NCBI GenBank assembly: GCA_024663395.1 | Contig: JANFAH010000008.1 | Location: 1,922,001 to 1,986,000, forward strand | Direction of reading: 5' to 3' | DNA: 64,000 nucleotides | Origin: Pisolithus tinctorius | Lineage: Eukaryota > Basidiomycota > Agaricomycetes > Boletales > Pisolithaceae | Shown: one piece after another, positions 43,201 to 56,800 of the stretch | Layout: each line of letters opens with the position of its first letter | Position numbering within the stretch: position 1 is the first letter of the stretch | Notes under the pieces: generated by a model | The model's database searches: none | Told to the model about the DNA's origin: nothing | Seen by the model: only the letters and a program-made list of their open reading frames with translations | Program-made: the position numbers and the translations under genes

Positions 43201-45533
43201 TGCTCATGCCAAAATTCTCAAACCTTGTTCAAGTTGCTCATGGAGGACTTGAAGATTGGCCAGCTGTCCAGCTTTACTTACAGGGGCATGATACTGGAGT
43301 CAACTCAGTTGCATTCTCCCCTGATGGGAAGAGGATTGTCTCAGGCTCTTGGGACAACACTGTGAGGGTCTGGGATGTTGAGAGAGGTGTCCAAATTGGC
43401 AGCCCTCTTGAGGGGCATACACAGCCAGTCAACTCAGTTGCATTCTCCCCTGATGGGAAGAGGATTGTCTCAGGCTCTTGGGACAACACTGTGAGTGTCT
43501 GGGATGCTGAGAGAGGTGTGCAAATTTGCCACCCTCTTGAGGGGCATACAGAGTCAGTCACCTCAGTTGCATTTTCCCCTGATGGGAAGAGGATTGTCTC
43601 AGGCTCAGAGGACAAGACTGTGAGGGTCTGGGATGCTGAGAGAGGTGTCCAAATTGGCAGCCCTCTTGAGGGGCATACAGAGTTTGTCTACTCAGTTGCA
43701 TTCTCCCCTGATGGGAAGAGGATTGTCTCAGGCTCAAGGGACAACACTGTGAGGGTCTGGGATGCTGAGAGAGGTGTCCTAATTGGCAGCCCTCTTGAGG
43801 GGCATACACAGCCAGTCTACTCAGTTGCATTCTCCCCTGATGGGAAGAGGATTGTCTCAGGCTCTTGGGACAACACCGTGAGTGTTTGGGATACTGAGAG
43901 AGGTGTCCTAATTGGCAGCCCTCTTGAGGGGCATACAGAGTCAGTCACCTCAGTTGCATTCTCCCCTGATGGGAAGAGGATTGTCTCAGGCTCTTGGGAC
44001 AAGACTGTGAGGGTCTGGGATGCTGAGAGAGGTGTGCAAATTTGCCACCCTCTTGAGGGGCATACAGAGTCAGTCACCTCAGTTGCATTCTCCCCTGATG
44101 GGAAGAGGATTGTCTCAGGCTCTTGGGACAAGACTGTGAGGGTCTGGGATGCTGAGAGAGGTATCCAAATTAGCAGCCCTCTTGAGGGGCATACAAAGTC
44201 AGTCACCTCAGTTGCATTCTCCCCTGATGGGAAGAGGATTGTCTCAGGCTCTTGGGACAAGACTGTGAGGGTCTGGGATGCTGAGAGAGGTGTCCTAATT
44301 GGCAGCCCTCTTGAGGGGCATACAAAGTCAGTCTACTCAGTTGCATTCTCCCCTGATGGGAAGAGGATTGTCTCAGGCTCTTGGGACAAGACTGTGAGGG
44401 TCTGGGATGCTGAGAGAGGTGTCCAAATTGGCAGCCCTCTTGAGGGGCATACAAAGTCAGTCACCCCAGTTGCATTCTCTCTTGATGGGAAGAGGATTGT
44501 CTCATGCTCTTGGAACAACACTGTGAGGGTCTGGGATGCTGAGAGAGGTGTCCAAATTGGCAGCCCTCTTTGGGGGCATACTTTGTCAGTCACCCCAGTT
44601 GCATTCTCCCTTGATGGGATGAGGATTGTCTCACACTCTTGGAACAACACTGTGAGGGTCTGGGATGCTGAGAGAGGTGTCCTAATTGGCAGCCCTCTTA
44701 AGGGGCATACAGAGTCAGTCACCTCAGTTGCATTCTCCCCTGATGGGAAGAGGATTGTCTCAGGCTCTTGGGACAAGACTGTGAGGGTCTGGGATGCTGA
44801 GAGAGGTGTGCATATTTGCAACCCTCTTGAGGGGCATACACAGTTAGTCTACTCAGTTGCATTCTCCCCTGATGGGAAGAGGATTGTCTCAGGCTCTTGG
44901 GACAAGACTGTGAGGGTCTGGGATGCTGAGAGAGGTGTCCAAATTGGCAGCCCTCTTGAGGGGCATACAGAGTTTGTCTACTCAGTTGCATTCTCCCCTG
45001 ATGGGAAGAGGATTGTCTCAGGCTCTTGGGACAAGACTGTGAGGGTCTGGGATGCTGAGAGAGGTGTGCAAATTGGCAGCCCTCTTTGGGGGCATACAGA
45101 GTCAGTCACCTCAGTTGCATTCTCTCCTGATGGGATGAGGATTGTCTCAGGTTCAGAGGACAACACTATAAGGGTCTGGGATGCTGATAGAGGTGTCCAA
45201 ATTGGCTGTCCTCTGGAGGGGCATGGAGTTGCAGCATGCCTTGTTTGTTTCTCATCAAACCCTTCACATGCAATTCATGACACAGCACAACTTCTTGATG
45301 GACTTCAATATGAGGATGCAGTTATGAGGAATGAACCAGTCAAGTTGCACAGTGATGGCTGGGTCAGAGGCCCAAAGGGTAGACTGTTACTTTGGATACC
45401 CCCAACCTTCTGGGGGCAGTGGTACTCAATGTGGACCAGGGTAGTCATTCCCAGAGGTTCTCGCATAGAGCTGGACATGAGTCAGACAGCTCATGGCAAT
45501 AGATGGCATGAATGTTTCAAGCTGCCTGCCTAG
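40252..45533 (+). CDS. NACHT-WD40 (NLR-like/HNWD-type) receptor, copy 2, intact, 1709 aa
   Basis: Exons 40252-40947, 40998-41048, 41099-41294 and 41347-45533 total 5130 nt with no stop; introns are 50, 50 and 52 bp. Residues 1-232: Ser/Gln-rich region of unknown fold. About 233-400: helical region common to fungal NACHT proteins. NACHT: Walker A GQAGKGKS at about 413-420, Walker B VVIVVDALDES at about 513-523, sensor text RILVTSRPFPDIKHAL. Next is a helical arm to about 950, then 15 WD40 repeats (about 961-1605) and a tail with DGWVRGPKGRLLLWIPP. In Podospora, proteins of this architecture control vegetative incompatibility: ligand binding to WD40 triggers NACHT oligomerisation and cell death. 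Here the trigger and effector are unknown. The frame could extend upstream to an ATG at 40099; I chose 40252 because it matches copies 1 and 3. Confidence 0.92.
43285..45218 (+). repeat. WD40-coding minisatellite, 15 units of 129 bp, NLR copy 2
   Basis: Same unit as copy 1 but a different series of variable residues: QPV, ESV, EFV, KSV, LSV after GHT, and W/E/R before D in SGSxD. Units with QICHPLE (2, 6), VLIGSPLE (4, 5, 8, 11) and TPVAFSLDG (10, 11) recur, showing internal duplication and shuffling. Confidence 0.95.
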
Positions 45534-46015
45534 TCTTTCCATTGCAGCACATATGTTTGTATCTCTTAGCATGTAAACAATAGTGGTAATACCTGTGATT
45601 AGTAAGGATTGACCAATGTCATATCATGATTGCCAACTCAACAGATTCAGATTTAGATGAAAATTGTCTTGATGGTGGAAACAGCATCTCCCCTATTTAG
45701 TTTCACCACATGGCCAACAATATTTAAGCCAGGAAAACTTGTAGTAGAAAATCCACAGCTTAAATTCTGAAATTATAATCACAAACACAAAGTCTTCTCC
45801 ATTGTTTGTCATGCACTGATGACTTGAGGTTTGCATATTTGTGCAGTCAGGTACAGAATGTCAAACCTGAATTTGCATGCTTTACATAGTCTAGGTGCAC
45901 AGACTCTATGGTTTACAGAAAGTATTATAGATCAATTCACATAAGACAGGAATTCAGGATAGTGTACACGTCGGACGTAAGGCATAAGAAAACCAGCGAA
46001 CATAGGGAAAGTAAG
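45534..46015. other. Convergent spacer between NLR copy 2 and AKR1 copy 2
   Basis: CpG-poor, nearly the same as 16392-16889. No gene. Confidence 0.5.
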
Positions 46016-48625
46016 TTACACTTGGCTGAGTGGTTCGTAACCTCTCCGGCTCAAACTGGTTGTCATCCTCAAACCAAGTTTTGCAAGAAGGCTCTTACTT
46101 CTACTTCCACCGTCGTGGTCACGCTCAAATTCGCCTCGTTCGGCATCTCTCTTCCTTTTCCCCTCCTCGAATCCTTCAGCAGGTACATCGTATACCTGTC
46201 CATAATCCACCCCCACTTCCTTCCCCATCGTCCAGAAGTCTCGACAATTGCGGACCAAGCCAAGGTCGAATGGATTCCAGGCACGAGCAGATGAAGATCC
46301 GAGGGCGAGACCGTGAGCAGCACGACCGCGGGTAAAACGATCGAGTCCAACAAGGTTGAGGAGAAATGCTCCACAAGTTCCTGGAGCTGAAAGTGCTTTA
46401 CATAACCCCACATGATGGTGTCGATGTTTGGGTTCCCCCTCGCCTTCACCCTCTTCGTCTCCTCGGTCATTGTTCACCGCGTGGTGATGACGGTGACCCA
46501 TTTGAATGCCAGTGGCTCCGCTGCCAGCCGCAAGACCACCGCGACCACCCATGGATCCATAGCGACCAAGGTTGGACACTTCGAGAGTTGTAAGTTGGCG
46601 AGCAACTTGCCAGAATTGTGTGAGCAAAAGAACTGAAGTCCAGGTCAATTGCAAAGTGGACCACAGCGACACCGAGAGAAGGAAGGAATCGATCGCTGCA
46701 GGTACACAGAAAATAGGAGAGCAATCAGCCGCGATATTGTCCGGAGCGGTAGCAGACGCATAGACTGTATGAGAGGGAGTAAGCAGGGCGGCGAGATTTC
46801 GTTGGTTCGGTGGACTTACACTCATAGGTCAAATAGTCGAAAAGGATAATGCCCGTGACTAACGTAGTGACGAACATGAGGAATTGTCGGTGATTGTTAG
46901 AGCCGACTGAAAGTAAATGTGAGAAGTTGAGTGATTGAAGCCATAGTAGGTACACACCACAATTCCATATCCAGGGACAATGGCTGTGGATGGTATGTAA
47001 AATGGTAAAAACAGCTATAACTCCAGAAACTTACTGATCACTTCTAGCCACACACCGATCGCACATACGACAATGTTTTGAGCGAAGTGGTTTCTTCGCC
47101 TGGAGGAAATAACTAAGGAATCCTGAAGTGGCGGCAGGAACACCTACGACGTACCATGCATTGTATGCAGAATGTTTGACCATTAAGTCGCCCTTCTGAA
47201 GCAAGGTCCTCAATGATCTGCGACAATACCAAGCCAATGATATGATCATAGGTTTAAGAAACGGAACAGCTTACAGCCTTGAGCTCTCCATCATTGACTG
47301 GACGAGGACATGTACCAGGATCGAGCATAATTGCTCGGAAGAAATTATACACACAGAGTCCTATATTCAGTGCGAATGCCAGATGAATGAACGGGTGGTT
47401 TGGAGGCTCTGATCGAATAAATAAGTCGCACACCGTAGCACTTAACAGTAAGTAAGCTTACGTGTAGCTAATCTTGTGACCCAAGCATAGCCAACCCATG
47501 TCATCGAACCCGCGATGATACCCACAAAATATGGACTTTGTTTGACAGTTTCCACGTAGGAGACTTTGTTCAAGAGTACACAAGTGACGATCTGCTCGGA
47601 AAAACATTAAACCATATCTCGTAGCAAAGAAGTAACTCACATGATGAAGAGCGAAAAATTCCGCCATAGCCGGTACCATTCCAGTACACCATGGCAAGAT
47701 TGACAGGATGGTAAATATGATATAGAGGAATAGCGCAGGTAAGACAAAAATTGCAATATGAGTATTTCTCTAGGGCCAGCGTCAGAAGAGACGTTGCACT
47801 AACAAACACGACCTACCTCACTCAAGGGCTTTGCCTTCTTGACACCGAATTCGTTCATACCACCCTCCTCCATGGAACGCTTCCAGGCGCCGAAGCTTTT
47901 GAGTTCGACAGCCATGTCTCTAGGAGTGCGACCCTCGGTGTCTTTTGCATGGATATCGGCTCCTACCTCTACAAGTCGGCGAAGAATAGCTCTGTTCCCC
48001 CTAACCACAGCCCAGTGTAGCGGCGACAGGCCGACATCGTCTTTAAGATCCGGGTTTGCGCTGTGCTTCAGCAGTAAGTCGACGGACAATGCATCACCCC
48101 GGTAAGCGGCCCACATCAAAGGCGTGTGTCCCTGCATATCACGAGAATCAACGTTAACGGGTTGGTGAAGAAGGTATAGCAGCGGCATGACGGAAGATGA
48201 ATGGGTAACAAGGTAGAGAGCATTGTACCCTTGGGTGTCAGTGAAATTTGGATCTGCGTTACGGGATATCAGGAGATGGATCACGCAGAGGTACCCGTTT
48301 CGTGCAGCCCGCTGCAAAGGGGTAGCTTGTAAATCGCCCTCAACCGCATCTACTTCTGCACCTTGCTCTATGAGGTAACGGCAAGTAGCTAGCTGCGCGT
48401 AATGGAGAGGCGTACTATGGGAATGTGTGTAAATGAACAGCGAACACCTACAGGTTTTGACTGTCTCTATCATTGACGGTTGCTTTTCCGGATTTGACCA
48501 GTTCTCGGATGGCAGAAAGGTCACCTCCTGCGCTGCCGCAATGATCTCGGTCTGAAAACGTCATGAGTGCTCGATGCGGAACGGTCGCTCCGCACCGCTA
48601 CTGGCTGGGTCGGGCGGGTAAACGA
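46016..48625 (-). pseudogene. AKR1: AKR1 palmitoyltransferase, copy 2, nearly complete
   Basis: The best preserved catalytic part: CRMCDRCVARSD joins across a GTAAGT...CAG intron to a short exon HCPWIWNC (46955-46985), giving an intact DHHC, and then [10 protein letters not shown]. Ankyrin repeats are open over 241 codons (47799-48524: [40 protein letters not shown]). Four to five membrane segments and the tail ending GYEPLSQV follow. Lesions: one C is missing in the first repeat (GCAGGAGGTGACC against GCAGCGAGGTGACC in copy 3), shifting the frame. A 12-nt in-frame deletion shared with copy 1 removes part of HWAAINAQ. A first exon with [18 protein letters not shown] is visible at 48605-48660; its start codon was not found. 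Confidence 0.8.
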
Positions 48626-49002
48626 GAGGTCCGCTGCTGATGCTTGTTCGGTGTCTACCTTTGCCGTGGGCTTTCCCTTCTGGCCTTACCCTTATTCATT
48701 ATCGTCGTGCATTGTTGTCTGCGTGGTGGCGGCTTCGGCACTGGTCGATGACTGTCCGCCAATAACAAGCCTTTGTTGGGTTAGGGTTAGCACGTCCTCT
48801 GCACCTCTCGTGTTGACCGTCGATCACTGAGGTCAGTCTCCTGTGCTTGGATGCAGGGTGTCAAGTTTGCTGAGCACGCGCGTTTCTGCAGAAGGGGCCT
48901 GCCGCACCTCACACCTCAATTCTGGGATCCCAGTAGTGGCCTCCCACAACCGGCCACCACACATCTGATGCTATTCCACTTTCTGCTCACGTGCTTCTAG
49001 TC
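48626..49002. other. Spacer between AKR1 and the GPHR fragment, unit 2
   Basis: Divergent spacer holding the empty site of the Helitron-type insertion (near 48680-48700) and, at about 48596-48612 just before it, that of the LTR element. A GGGTTAGGGTTAG motif occurs near 48780. No gene. Confidence 0.5.
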
Positions 49003-49602
49003 CGCGATCAACCTCCTATCTCCGCCATCCTCAACTGTCGACTCATCGTCCTATGGCGATGTAATCGCGTATGTTCTCGCGGACCTCATCTCACCCCTAC
49101 CTTCGGACGGCGCATGCCAAACACCTGGAGTAGCCTATATGCCTCTCTCGAGAAAAATCAGTCTGGCACTCGTCACAGTGATCATCCTCAGCTGCATTCG
49201 CGTGGCATTGATGGGTGTAATGAGGGTAAGCAATTTCATGTGGTAGCAATGTTCCATTCCGTTAACGGGCCTTCCTCCGTCTCTTTAGTTGTTCCGAATA
49301 ACCTCCTGTAGCATGTCAGCCTCATTGATGCTACTTGTCCTCGCTCAGCTAATTGCATGTTCTTTCATTGGATCAATGAAAGTTTCTTAACCCATCTTGT
49401 CATCACAAGGGCATATACCTCCTTTCGACAGTGGTTCAACTGCGCACCCCGTTTCCTCCATCAGCGGACGCTGACACCTCCGCAAGTGCATCTCCTAATG
49501 TCGCCAAAACCAATCTCCTTTCTCTTCGACTGGTCCCTCATCACAGCCGCGGAGGGATGCGCACCGGTTCGCTGGGCAGGGCCGTTCTTTGGTGAAAATT
49601 AA
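49003..49602 (+). pseudogene. GPHR/ABA-GPCR-type C-terminal fragment, unit 2
   Basis: Same exons as at 35500-36102 (LSRKISLALVTVIILSCIRV, then intron 49226-49288, LMLLVLAQLI, IYLLSTVVQLRTPFPPS). Closer to the ancestral text at the GC-AG intron (GGC ATA TAC reads GIY). It is joined to the SET2 tip at 49603. Confidence 0.65.
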
Positions 49603-49889
49603 GTCTTCCGGCTTGAGAGCAGTAGCTGAGGAAGGGCTCTAACTCCGAGACCAAGCTTTGGACATCGTGGCAGAAAGGAAAAAATGAACAAGCAACACGT
49701 TCGCAGTCGCAGCGCCCCGGCCGATGGACCCAAACTGAAATGGCTATGGTAGCAATCTGTACAACGTCGTAGGGCGAGCGGCACCGGGCCTAGACGTTGA
49801 CCTTTAGCATAGAATCAGATGAATAGATTCATGTGCCGGGGCTAGCGCCGACCTTACAACTTGTTGTGGAATCAAAATCCTCTGAACTG

Positions 49890-51582
49890 TGGCTCTCAGT
49901 TTCAAACAAGCGTATGAGCGTAAGCGCGGTGAAGCTGGACACGACGGAAAGGCCTCCATTGTGCTGTCCACTCAGCTAAATCGCAACTGGGGCGTGTTCT
50001 CGGTGGGTTCACTGACCTTGTTGGTGATAGTTCAAGGGAAGCCTGATCAACTCCTGACCACCGTCTCAACCCAGCTAATTTCCCCTCCATCAAACCCTCC
50101 AAATCAACCACATTCAGTTGCTACCAGACCAGGGGCAATGCAAAAGCAAGTTGTAGAAGACTCGGACGACGCCAAGTTCGTTGATTTACCCACTCTTATT
50201 GCCAGGGAAACTGACTCCGTCGACTTCCACTCGGCCAACCAGGCTACAGGATGTCGGTGCGCCCTACTCTTAGTTACTATTCTATACGACCTTTCTGACA
50301 CCCCTTACCTGCCTTCTTACAGGTACTTGGTCGGCGTGCACGACAAGAAAACTGGAAAAACCACTATCCGTCCGGCACCTCTCCACATCCCTACACGCGA
50401 TGTTAAGGCTCTTAAAGGCCAAGAACCTATAGCTGTCTCAGTGCTCCAGCGGCTGGAGGCTCGTGCTGCACTGGGTGAGTCGTTTGGTACCAAAAAGGCC
50501 AAACTGGCCATCAAGGCACAGGAGCGGAATAAGGTCGACGTCTCTGCCATGGAAACTGCGGTAGATCATCTACAGGAGAGCATACAAAAGAGCACTCCGG
50601 CTCTGCCGTCCGAAGGTTCGCTTTCCGTTCTCTATATCGCTTCAACCTACTTACGGCGGGTCATCAGAGGAGGCTCAGGCCACGGCTGATAGCACGCGTT
50701 TGGTTCCTCCTTATAACGCGGAAGCTACTGTCCCTAGCGAAGTTTATCCCCTCCACAATATAATCCCTGAGACAGAATGGAAAACGCTATCCGAAGCTCC
50801 GTTCGTGGTTGTTGGTCAAAACCAACGAATACCGCTCCTTCCGTTTCAAAGATCCAAATGGATCAATCAGCATTTGCATTCAATTTGCGACTCTTCATCT
50901 CCCAGCAAAACCAACATGTACGTCTTCTGCGTATTTAAAGGTTGCCTACTGACTTTCTTTGCAGCAAGATTCTTCAGTACATCGCGTATATGATGCTGTT
51001 CCGGCAATTGGCCATCCAAAGCAATCTCGGAAAAGTTTCTCTGCAAGAGAAGTTAACCTCTATGCCGTCCGTTGTTGCAGACGGTCTGTTGTCTCGATTC
51101 ACGGAGAGTGCAAGGACGTCATCCAAGTTAGTGCTTCCCGCCCTTCCTACGTACTGGAGAAGCCGACACATTGTGATTATGGTTGAATAGGTCACAATTC
51201 ACGTCTCAGAAAGAGACGCTGCTGCTAACACACATGTTTGCACTGTGCCTGCGTGTTGATGAATACGCAACGAATACTGAAATAATAGCCAAAGATCTGA
51301 GTCAGTCTACGCAGTCGTAAGTGAGATGTAACTTGCGCCAAGCTTTCCCTAATCTTGCTTCGTGGATAGCATTAATACGCTCTTCAAGTCAATGGGTATG
51401 TTCTTACGGGCTTCCCAGTGGACATTACATGTTGATATGCTGTAGGATGCCAGATCACCAAGCTCACTGTTGCGGACCTGAAAAGGCTTGGTCTTCCCGA
51501 CAGTGCTGCAGAGACGAAGCATGCATTACTCAAGGTTCCGCTGGAGTTTCCAAAGCCGCGTGGTAAACGTCGACATGGATAG
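49890..51582 (+). pseudogene. RPA49: RPA49, copy 3, broken
   Basis: Lacks the ATG segment and has the same lost acceptor (TTACGG) as copy 2, so translation would read through the intron to TGA at 50687-50689. The rest (YLVGVHDKKTGKTTIRPAPL, FQRSKWINQHLHSICDSS, LLLTHMFALCLRVDEY) is well conserved and ends TAG at 51582. Confidence 0.85.
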
Positions 51583-51829
51583 AAACGACGATAGGAAATT
51601 GATCACAAGTTTTGGTTCTCGTGCATTACTTCAGTGTCCTCACTACCTTCGATTCCCTTCATATAAATACAGGGTTTCTGAACGGAGGCTGGATGTCAAA
51701 TGTAAAGGTAAATAGTACATAAAAATGTACAATTTATTCCGGAGCCTTCAACCATGCCTCCCATCTTTAATCCTTTGATACCCGAGTAACAACCTCTCCG
51801 ACATGTTTTTGCGATTCTAAGTATACGCG

Positions 51830-53263
51830 TCTATGGCTTGTTGGAAAGAGAAGACTTTCAACGACAGGATTGGGGTTACGAGCTGTGAACAAGCGATTCA
51901 TATCCTCGAATCTTCACGTGGGGTGAGTGGATGTCAACGCAATAGAACAGACTGAGTTTACTGCATAACGGAACCCGCAAGAATACCGTGAAACGTGATA
52001 GCAATTTAGATGACAGTATTTACCGGTATCTCTTGTTTACCCTTGAACGTGTCGGCGCCTGTTGGTCCACCCACATTCGCGAACGTACCCCGGATACGAA
52101 GCTTATAATGTGAACACACCCGGAGTCCTTAACAGCCCCACTAGACTGCTGAAGTGTATTTGATCCGCCCGTGATCCGCCTGCCTCCGGTCTGCAAAGCA
52201 GGAGCCCTTGATTATCTGCCAATGTTGAAAAAATCTAGATCAGACGCACAATCTCCTCATCCCAGTTAGGCATCTTCTTGCGGTTGATTCGATGCCACGC
52301 ACCCATTTTCTTCGCTATCTCCAACTTCTCGTCCGAGGAAAATGTCACGATTACATTTGCACCTGACGCGAGAGCTATCTGAGCAGAAAAGCTTTGTTAC
52401 AACCAACCGTCATCGATGTGTTAACCGCAAGAATTTTGAATGCGCGCACGTCGACACACCGCCTGTTCCGAAGAGCAAGAACAGAGTCTCCGCGTTTCAT
52501 GCTTTCAGGGGCCGCGGCCTATAAGCGCGTTATACGCCGTCAGCGTCGCACACCTGTTACACGCTACTCAAACCTAATCGCACGGCTAGAAACGGTGTGA
52601 GACTTACGGTAGGGTCGAAGCCTCTTCGTAGGACAAGAGGTCGGGAATACGGATAATAGACTGGCTAGAGATTCAGCGACGACGCATGGCCTGGGGGCGC
52701 ATAAGCAGGAACATTGATGTATTTCCTCAGGACGCCATCAGTGTCCCCACCGAGGTCACTGGCCTTGATTTCCTGCTTCAGATCTCCACAAACGTGCTCC
52801 AGTACGAAGTTACAGCAGACACAGTCTCCGACCTTCCATCGTTCGACATCCACTCCAACTGCTACGACCTCACCTTCGCGGCTGGAGCACTGAACCAAAT
52901 CGTTCGCCACGCTGGAACTTCGCGCACCTCCAAATGAAGAACGGCGAATCGTGCAAGATGGCATACGTACCCTCCATATCTGCGATGATGATCCATAAGT
53001 TGATCACGGCACTACGCGAAGAGAAGTTCAGTAGCATGTCGACATGCGAAAGTGAGCTACTTGCCTGGAGGGATACAGCGTGGATCTCGGTTGTAACTTC
53101 ACTTGCTCGCGAAGGCGATGTGGAAGCTGCCACAAGTCTTAAGTTCGGAGGTTTGTCACGCTGTCGAAGTAGTACATGTCCTTCGTATACCATCAAAGCT
53201 CCTCGCAAGAGAACTCACTGGAGATCGATATCCATGAGTGGTCTGAGCTAGGTTTGCTGGCAC
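51830..53263 (-). pseudogene. Alcohol dehydrogenase (MDR), decayed, unit 3
   Basis: The longest readable copy: GEVVAVGVDVERWKVGDCV, CNFVLEHVCGDL and GGDTDGVLRKYINVPAYA (52665-52860), then ALASGANVIVTFSSDEKLE (about 52330-52380). The start codon position is CAC (GTG) instead of CAT, and stops remain. The GroES domain lacks recognisable zinc ligands. Confidence 0.7.
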
Positions 53264-53673
53264 GGTCACCGTCTTCCGTTTCCTGCCTCGCACTGATCAC
53301 ATATTTATACGGCTTGTTGCGTATGGTAAAGGTCATAAATGCACGTTGACACTATTCAGCATGTAGACGAGGGTCCGCCGTTCGCGCCTGTAAGAGGTTT
53401 ACTGGACGTCAATGGTGATTACACCTAACAATTGCTGTCTTACGAGGTCATTTCGAGAGTGGGGGAGGCTATAAGACATGAAATATTTCGTTGACCTGAG
53501 ACACTCTCGAGATGCTTCACGATGCTTCGACTAGTCCTCCCATAAGAGTGGACGTGCTCCGAAGAGGGGTAAAATTGGTAGCCTGGATCTGAAGGTACGA
53601 GTTTTTGCTTCCTCGAGCTCGAGTGGTGACCGGTGATCACCTAGGCATGGTGGAGCGGATGCGTTGCTGCTGG

Positions 53674-53679
53674 CACGTG
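53674..53679 (+). promoter_or_regulatory. Conserved E-box CACGTG upstream of NLR copy 3
   Basis: 134 bp before the ATG at 53808, the same distance as in unit 1. Confidence 0.35.
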
Positions 53680-53807
53680 TCAGCTGTGCGAGTTGGTCCT
53701 CACGGCAGTCTGCACATCCACAGCCCTTCAAGCTACTCTGTCCTCGTTGACACTCACTCTCCAATCCAATCGAACTCGCAAACCTCATACAAATTACCCA
53801 TTTCTCA

Positions 53808-56800
53808 ATGGATAGCGAGCAGTCAAAGAAACGTCCCTTCAGCCCTGCGGATTCATCTAGCTTTTATCCTCCTTCGGTAGGGCGCTCTTTCATTTCTGTC
53901 GATGGTATGTGTCGAGTTACTCATTTCTTCGCAATGTCCGGTAAGCAGTCAAAGAAACCTCGCACTACCGATACGAACCGACCCAACTTCGACCCAACTT
54001 CGGTACGTAGATTACTCCTTTCTCCCGATCGTATATGTCAATTGGCTAAAAATCAGTCACAGGGACCATCTCAGATTACTGCTGGGCACATACCCTCTCA
54101 CACTCAAGCGTCTGGCAGCGTCTCTCAAGGTCCAATGTCGGCATTCTCTCATCCGTCCAAGCCAAGTTACGCAGCTTCCGCCACCGGAGAGAGCGCCGAC
54201 ACACGTATTGGTCGGGTGACTTACGAACAAAGAGAACAAAGGCAATTTCAGGCTGCTGCAACCCATGAGGTATGTAATCTACTCCCTTTTAATATTCCAA
54301 AGATTTTGAATGAGCTGGCTGGACAAACTCAGAGGTCAGCCATTGAGCCGACTTTCAGGATGGGTTCCGCATCGAATACCGATGAAGACGCTATTCATTT
54401 TCCCTGTGTTGCAAGTGCGACGTTCGCTGAGACTCAAAGCCCTCCCGATACGTATCTAACACCGTTCAAAGATTTCAATCAAGTCGTTACCACCATTACT
54501 AAGGTAGGCGCTCATGTCTCTACATACATCTTTTGACCGCACGTCGGCACCAGATTCATCCCTATGCCCGGATCACGCTGGGAATGTTAGTAGCCGTTTC
54601 TCAGGTGCGTTATCATTCTTGGATGCATTCCTCATCTTACGAAGTCGTACGTAGATGTTCGTAGTTCAAGAGATCCGAGACGAGCGGCTGTCCCGCCTGC
54701 TGGATACAATCAGAAAAGTTTACGAATTTCTCACGAAAGAAACTACCCCCAAGGATATGTCTGGCATGCGGGAAACCTTCGCGAAGATCGCACTGATGAC
54801 CAGTGGTGCGGTGCAGTTCGTCAAGAATTATTCCGCGACAGAGGACTTCTGTACGTTCATCACACTTGCTCACCACCCAAGTCTAATGAAATGTGGCATC
54901 AGGGAAGAGATCGGGGAAAGACGTAGAATATGAGACGCAGGACGTTTCCATTGCGTATTCTCAGGCGCTAGACGACCTGATGGAACAATACCGGCGCTGC
55001 GAAGATCGGGGCGTCCGGGTTGATGCGTTTCGTGTACTTGAAGACCTGGACTTGGCTGGTTTGAGCCGTGCCAGAGGTGCAGGTCCCAATTGGACCAAGA
55101 AATGCCTTGACGGGACTAGAACTGATGTCCTTACGGAGATTATCGACTGGATCTATGACACCGATGAAAATGTTCCACGCATTCTCTGGCTCCATGGGCA
55201 GGCTGGCAAAGGGAAATCTGCTATTGCGCACACGATCGCGCTGTGGTTTGAGAACGTTGGAGGGGTCGGGTCCTGTTTTTGCTTTGCGCGTGACTGGCAG
55301 GCCGAGCACCTTGAAGAAAAGATATTCAGGACAATCGCGTGCGATTTAGCAGAACGTGATCCCGCATTCCGGCGAGCCTTAGCGGGTGCACTTGCGACGG
55401 ATGATTCTCTGAAGACCACCTCTGACGTCGCGCTTCAGTGGCAGAAGCTCATCTTGGAACCGTTGTGTAAGGTCTCTGGTCATATGGTGGGGAATGTGGT
55501 CATCGTCGTGGACGCGTTGGACGAAAGCGGGCCGGAACGATCGCGGAAGGAACTGTTGTCGGTGCTTGCGTCTGCGCAGGCTGCTGACTTACCTCGCGAT
55601 GTTCGCATCCTCGTAACATCCCGTCCATTTCCTGATATCGAGCATGAATTCAGTGCCGCTCGGCATGTGAAGACGGCGTCGTTGGACGACATCCCTGTGG
55701 CGTCAGAGGAAAATGATATCCGTCTGTATATTATGAGAAGACTGGGGCCTCTTCGGGATATTGGAGCCATCGAAGTCTATAGGATTGCCCAGAAGGCGGA
55801 AGGTCTGTTTGAATGGGCGCGTCTGGCCTGCGAGTTCGTGAACCCGGGTCGTACGGTCAAAAAGGGATCACCAAAGGAACGCTTCAACAATATCATGCTT
55901 TTACGTTCAGGAGGGGAACTATTGGACGTCATGTACCGAGCGATTCTTGAAGACACTATCCACGGGGATCAGTCCGCGCTCACACGATTCCGTGCTGTCA
56001 TGCAGCAGATCATTTCAACGCTTGAGCCTCTGCATATCGATGCACTAAGCAAGATGCGCCATCACTTTCCTGCCGAGGAGGATCATTATGACATAACTGC
56101 TATTCTTGAATCCATGGCACCGCTATTGAGTGGTGTTACAGACAGGTCTTCTCCTGTCCGACCACTGCATGCATCGTTCTACGACTTCCTCATTGACCCT
56201 GCCCGGAGTCAGACATACTTTGTTGGTGAACCCAATATGTACAACCTTGCCTTTGCCTCATTGCGGATTCTTTCGAATGACCTGCGTTTCAATATGTGTG
56301 GACTTGAAAGTTCATACTTCAGCAACTCTGAGGTTGTTGATTTGGAAGAGAGAGTCAACAAAAACATTTTACCCCATCTATCTTACTCATGCAGGTTCTG
56401 GGCCCATCATCTGCAGAGGACTGCTTTTGACTTTGCACTTGCAAAATTGGTGGAAGGTATCCTTGGAAGTGAAAAGCTACTCTTCTGGTTAGAGGCTCTA
56501 AGCCTGCTTGGTATGTTGGGAAATGCTACAGATGCTCTTAGGTGTACTGTAATGTGGCTGCTTGTGAGTATTCAGTTTTCACATCTGATATCAACTAATG
56601 TCAAGTCTCAGACACAAAGTGGTTTTGATGAGACCATAGCATTGGCACAAGATGGGATCAAGTTCATTCACAACTTTGGCAGTGCAATCTCTCACAGTGC
56701 TCCACACCTTTACATTTCTGCACTGCCATTTATCCCTTTGAACACAGTGGTAGCAAAAATGCTCATGCCAAAATTCTCAAACCTCATTCAAGTTGCTCAT

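Larger units (their letters stand above)
36103..49602. repeat. Tandem segmental duplication, unit 2 (type B)
   Basis: 13,500 bp, the same gene order as unit 1 without the two insertions. It serves as the empty site that defines both insertions of unit 1. It contains the only uninterrupted NLR gene. Confidence 0.9.
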
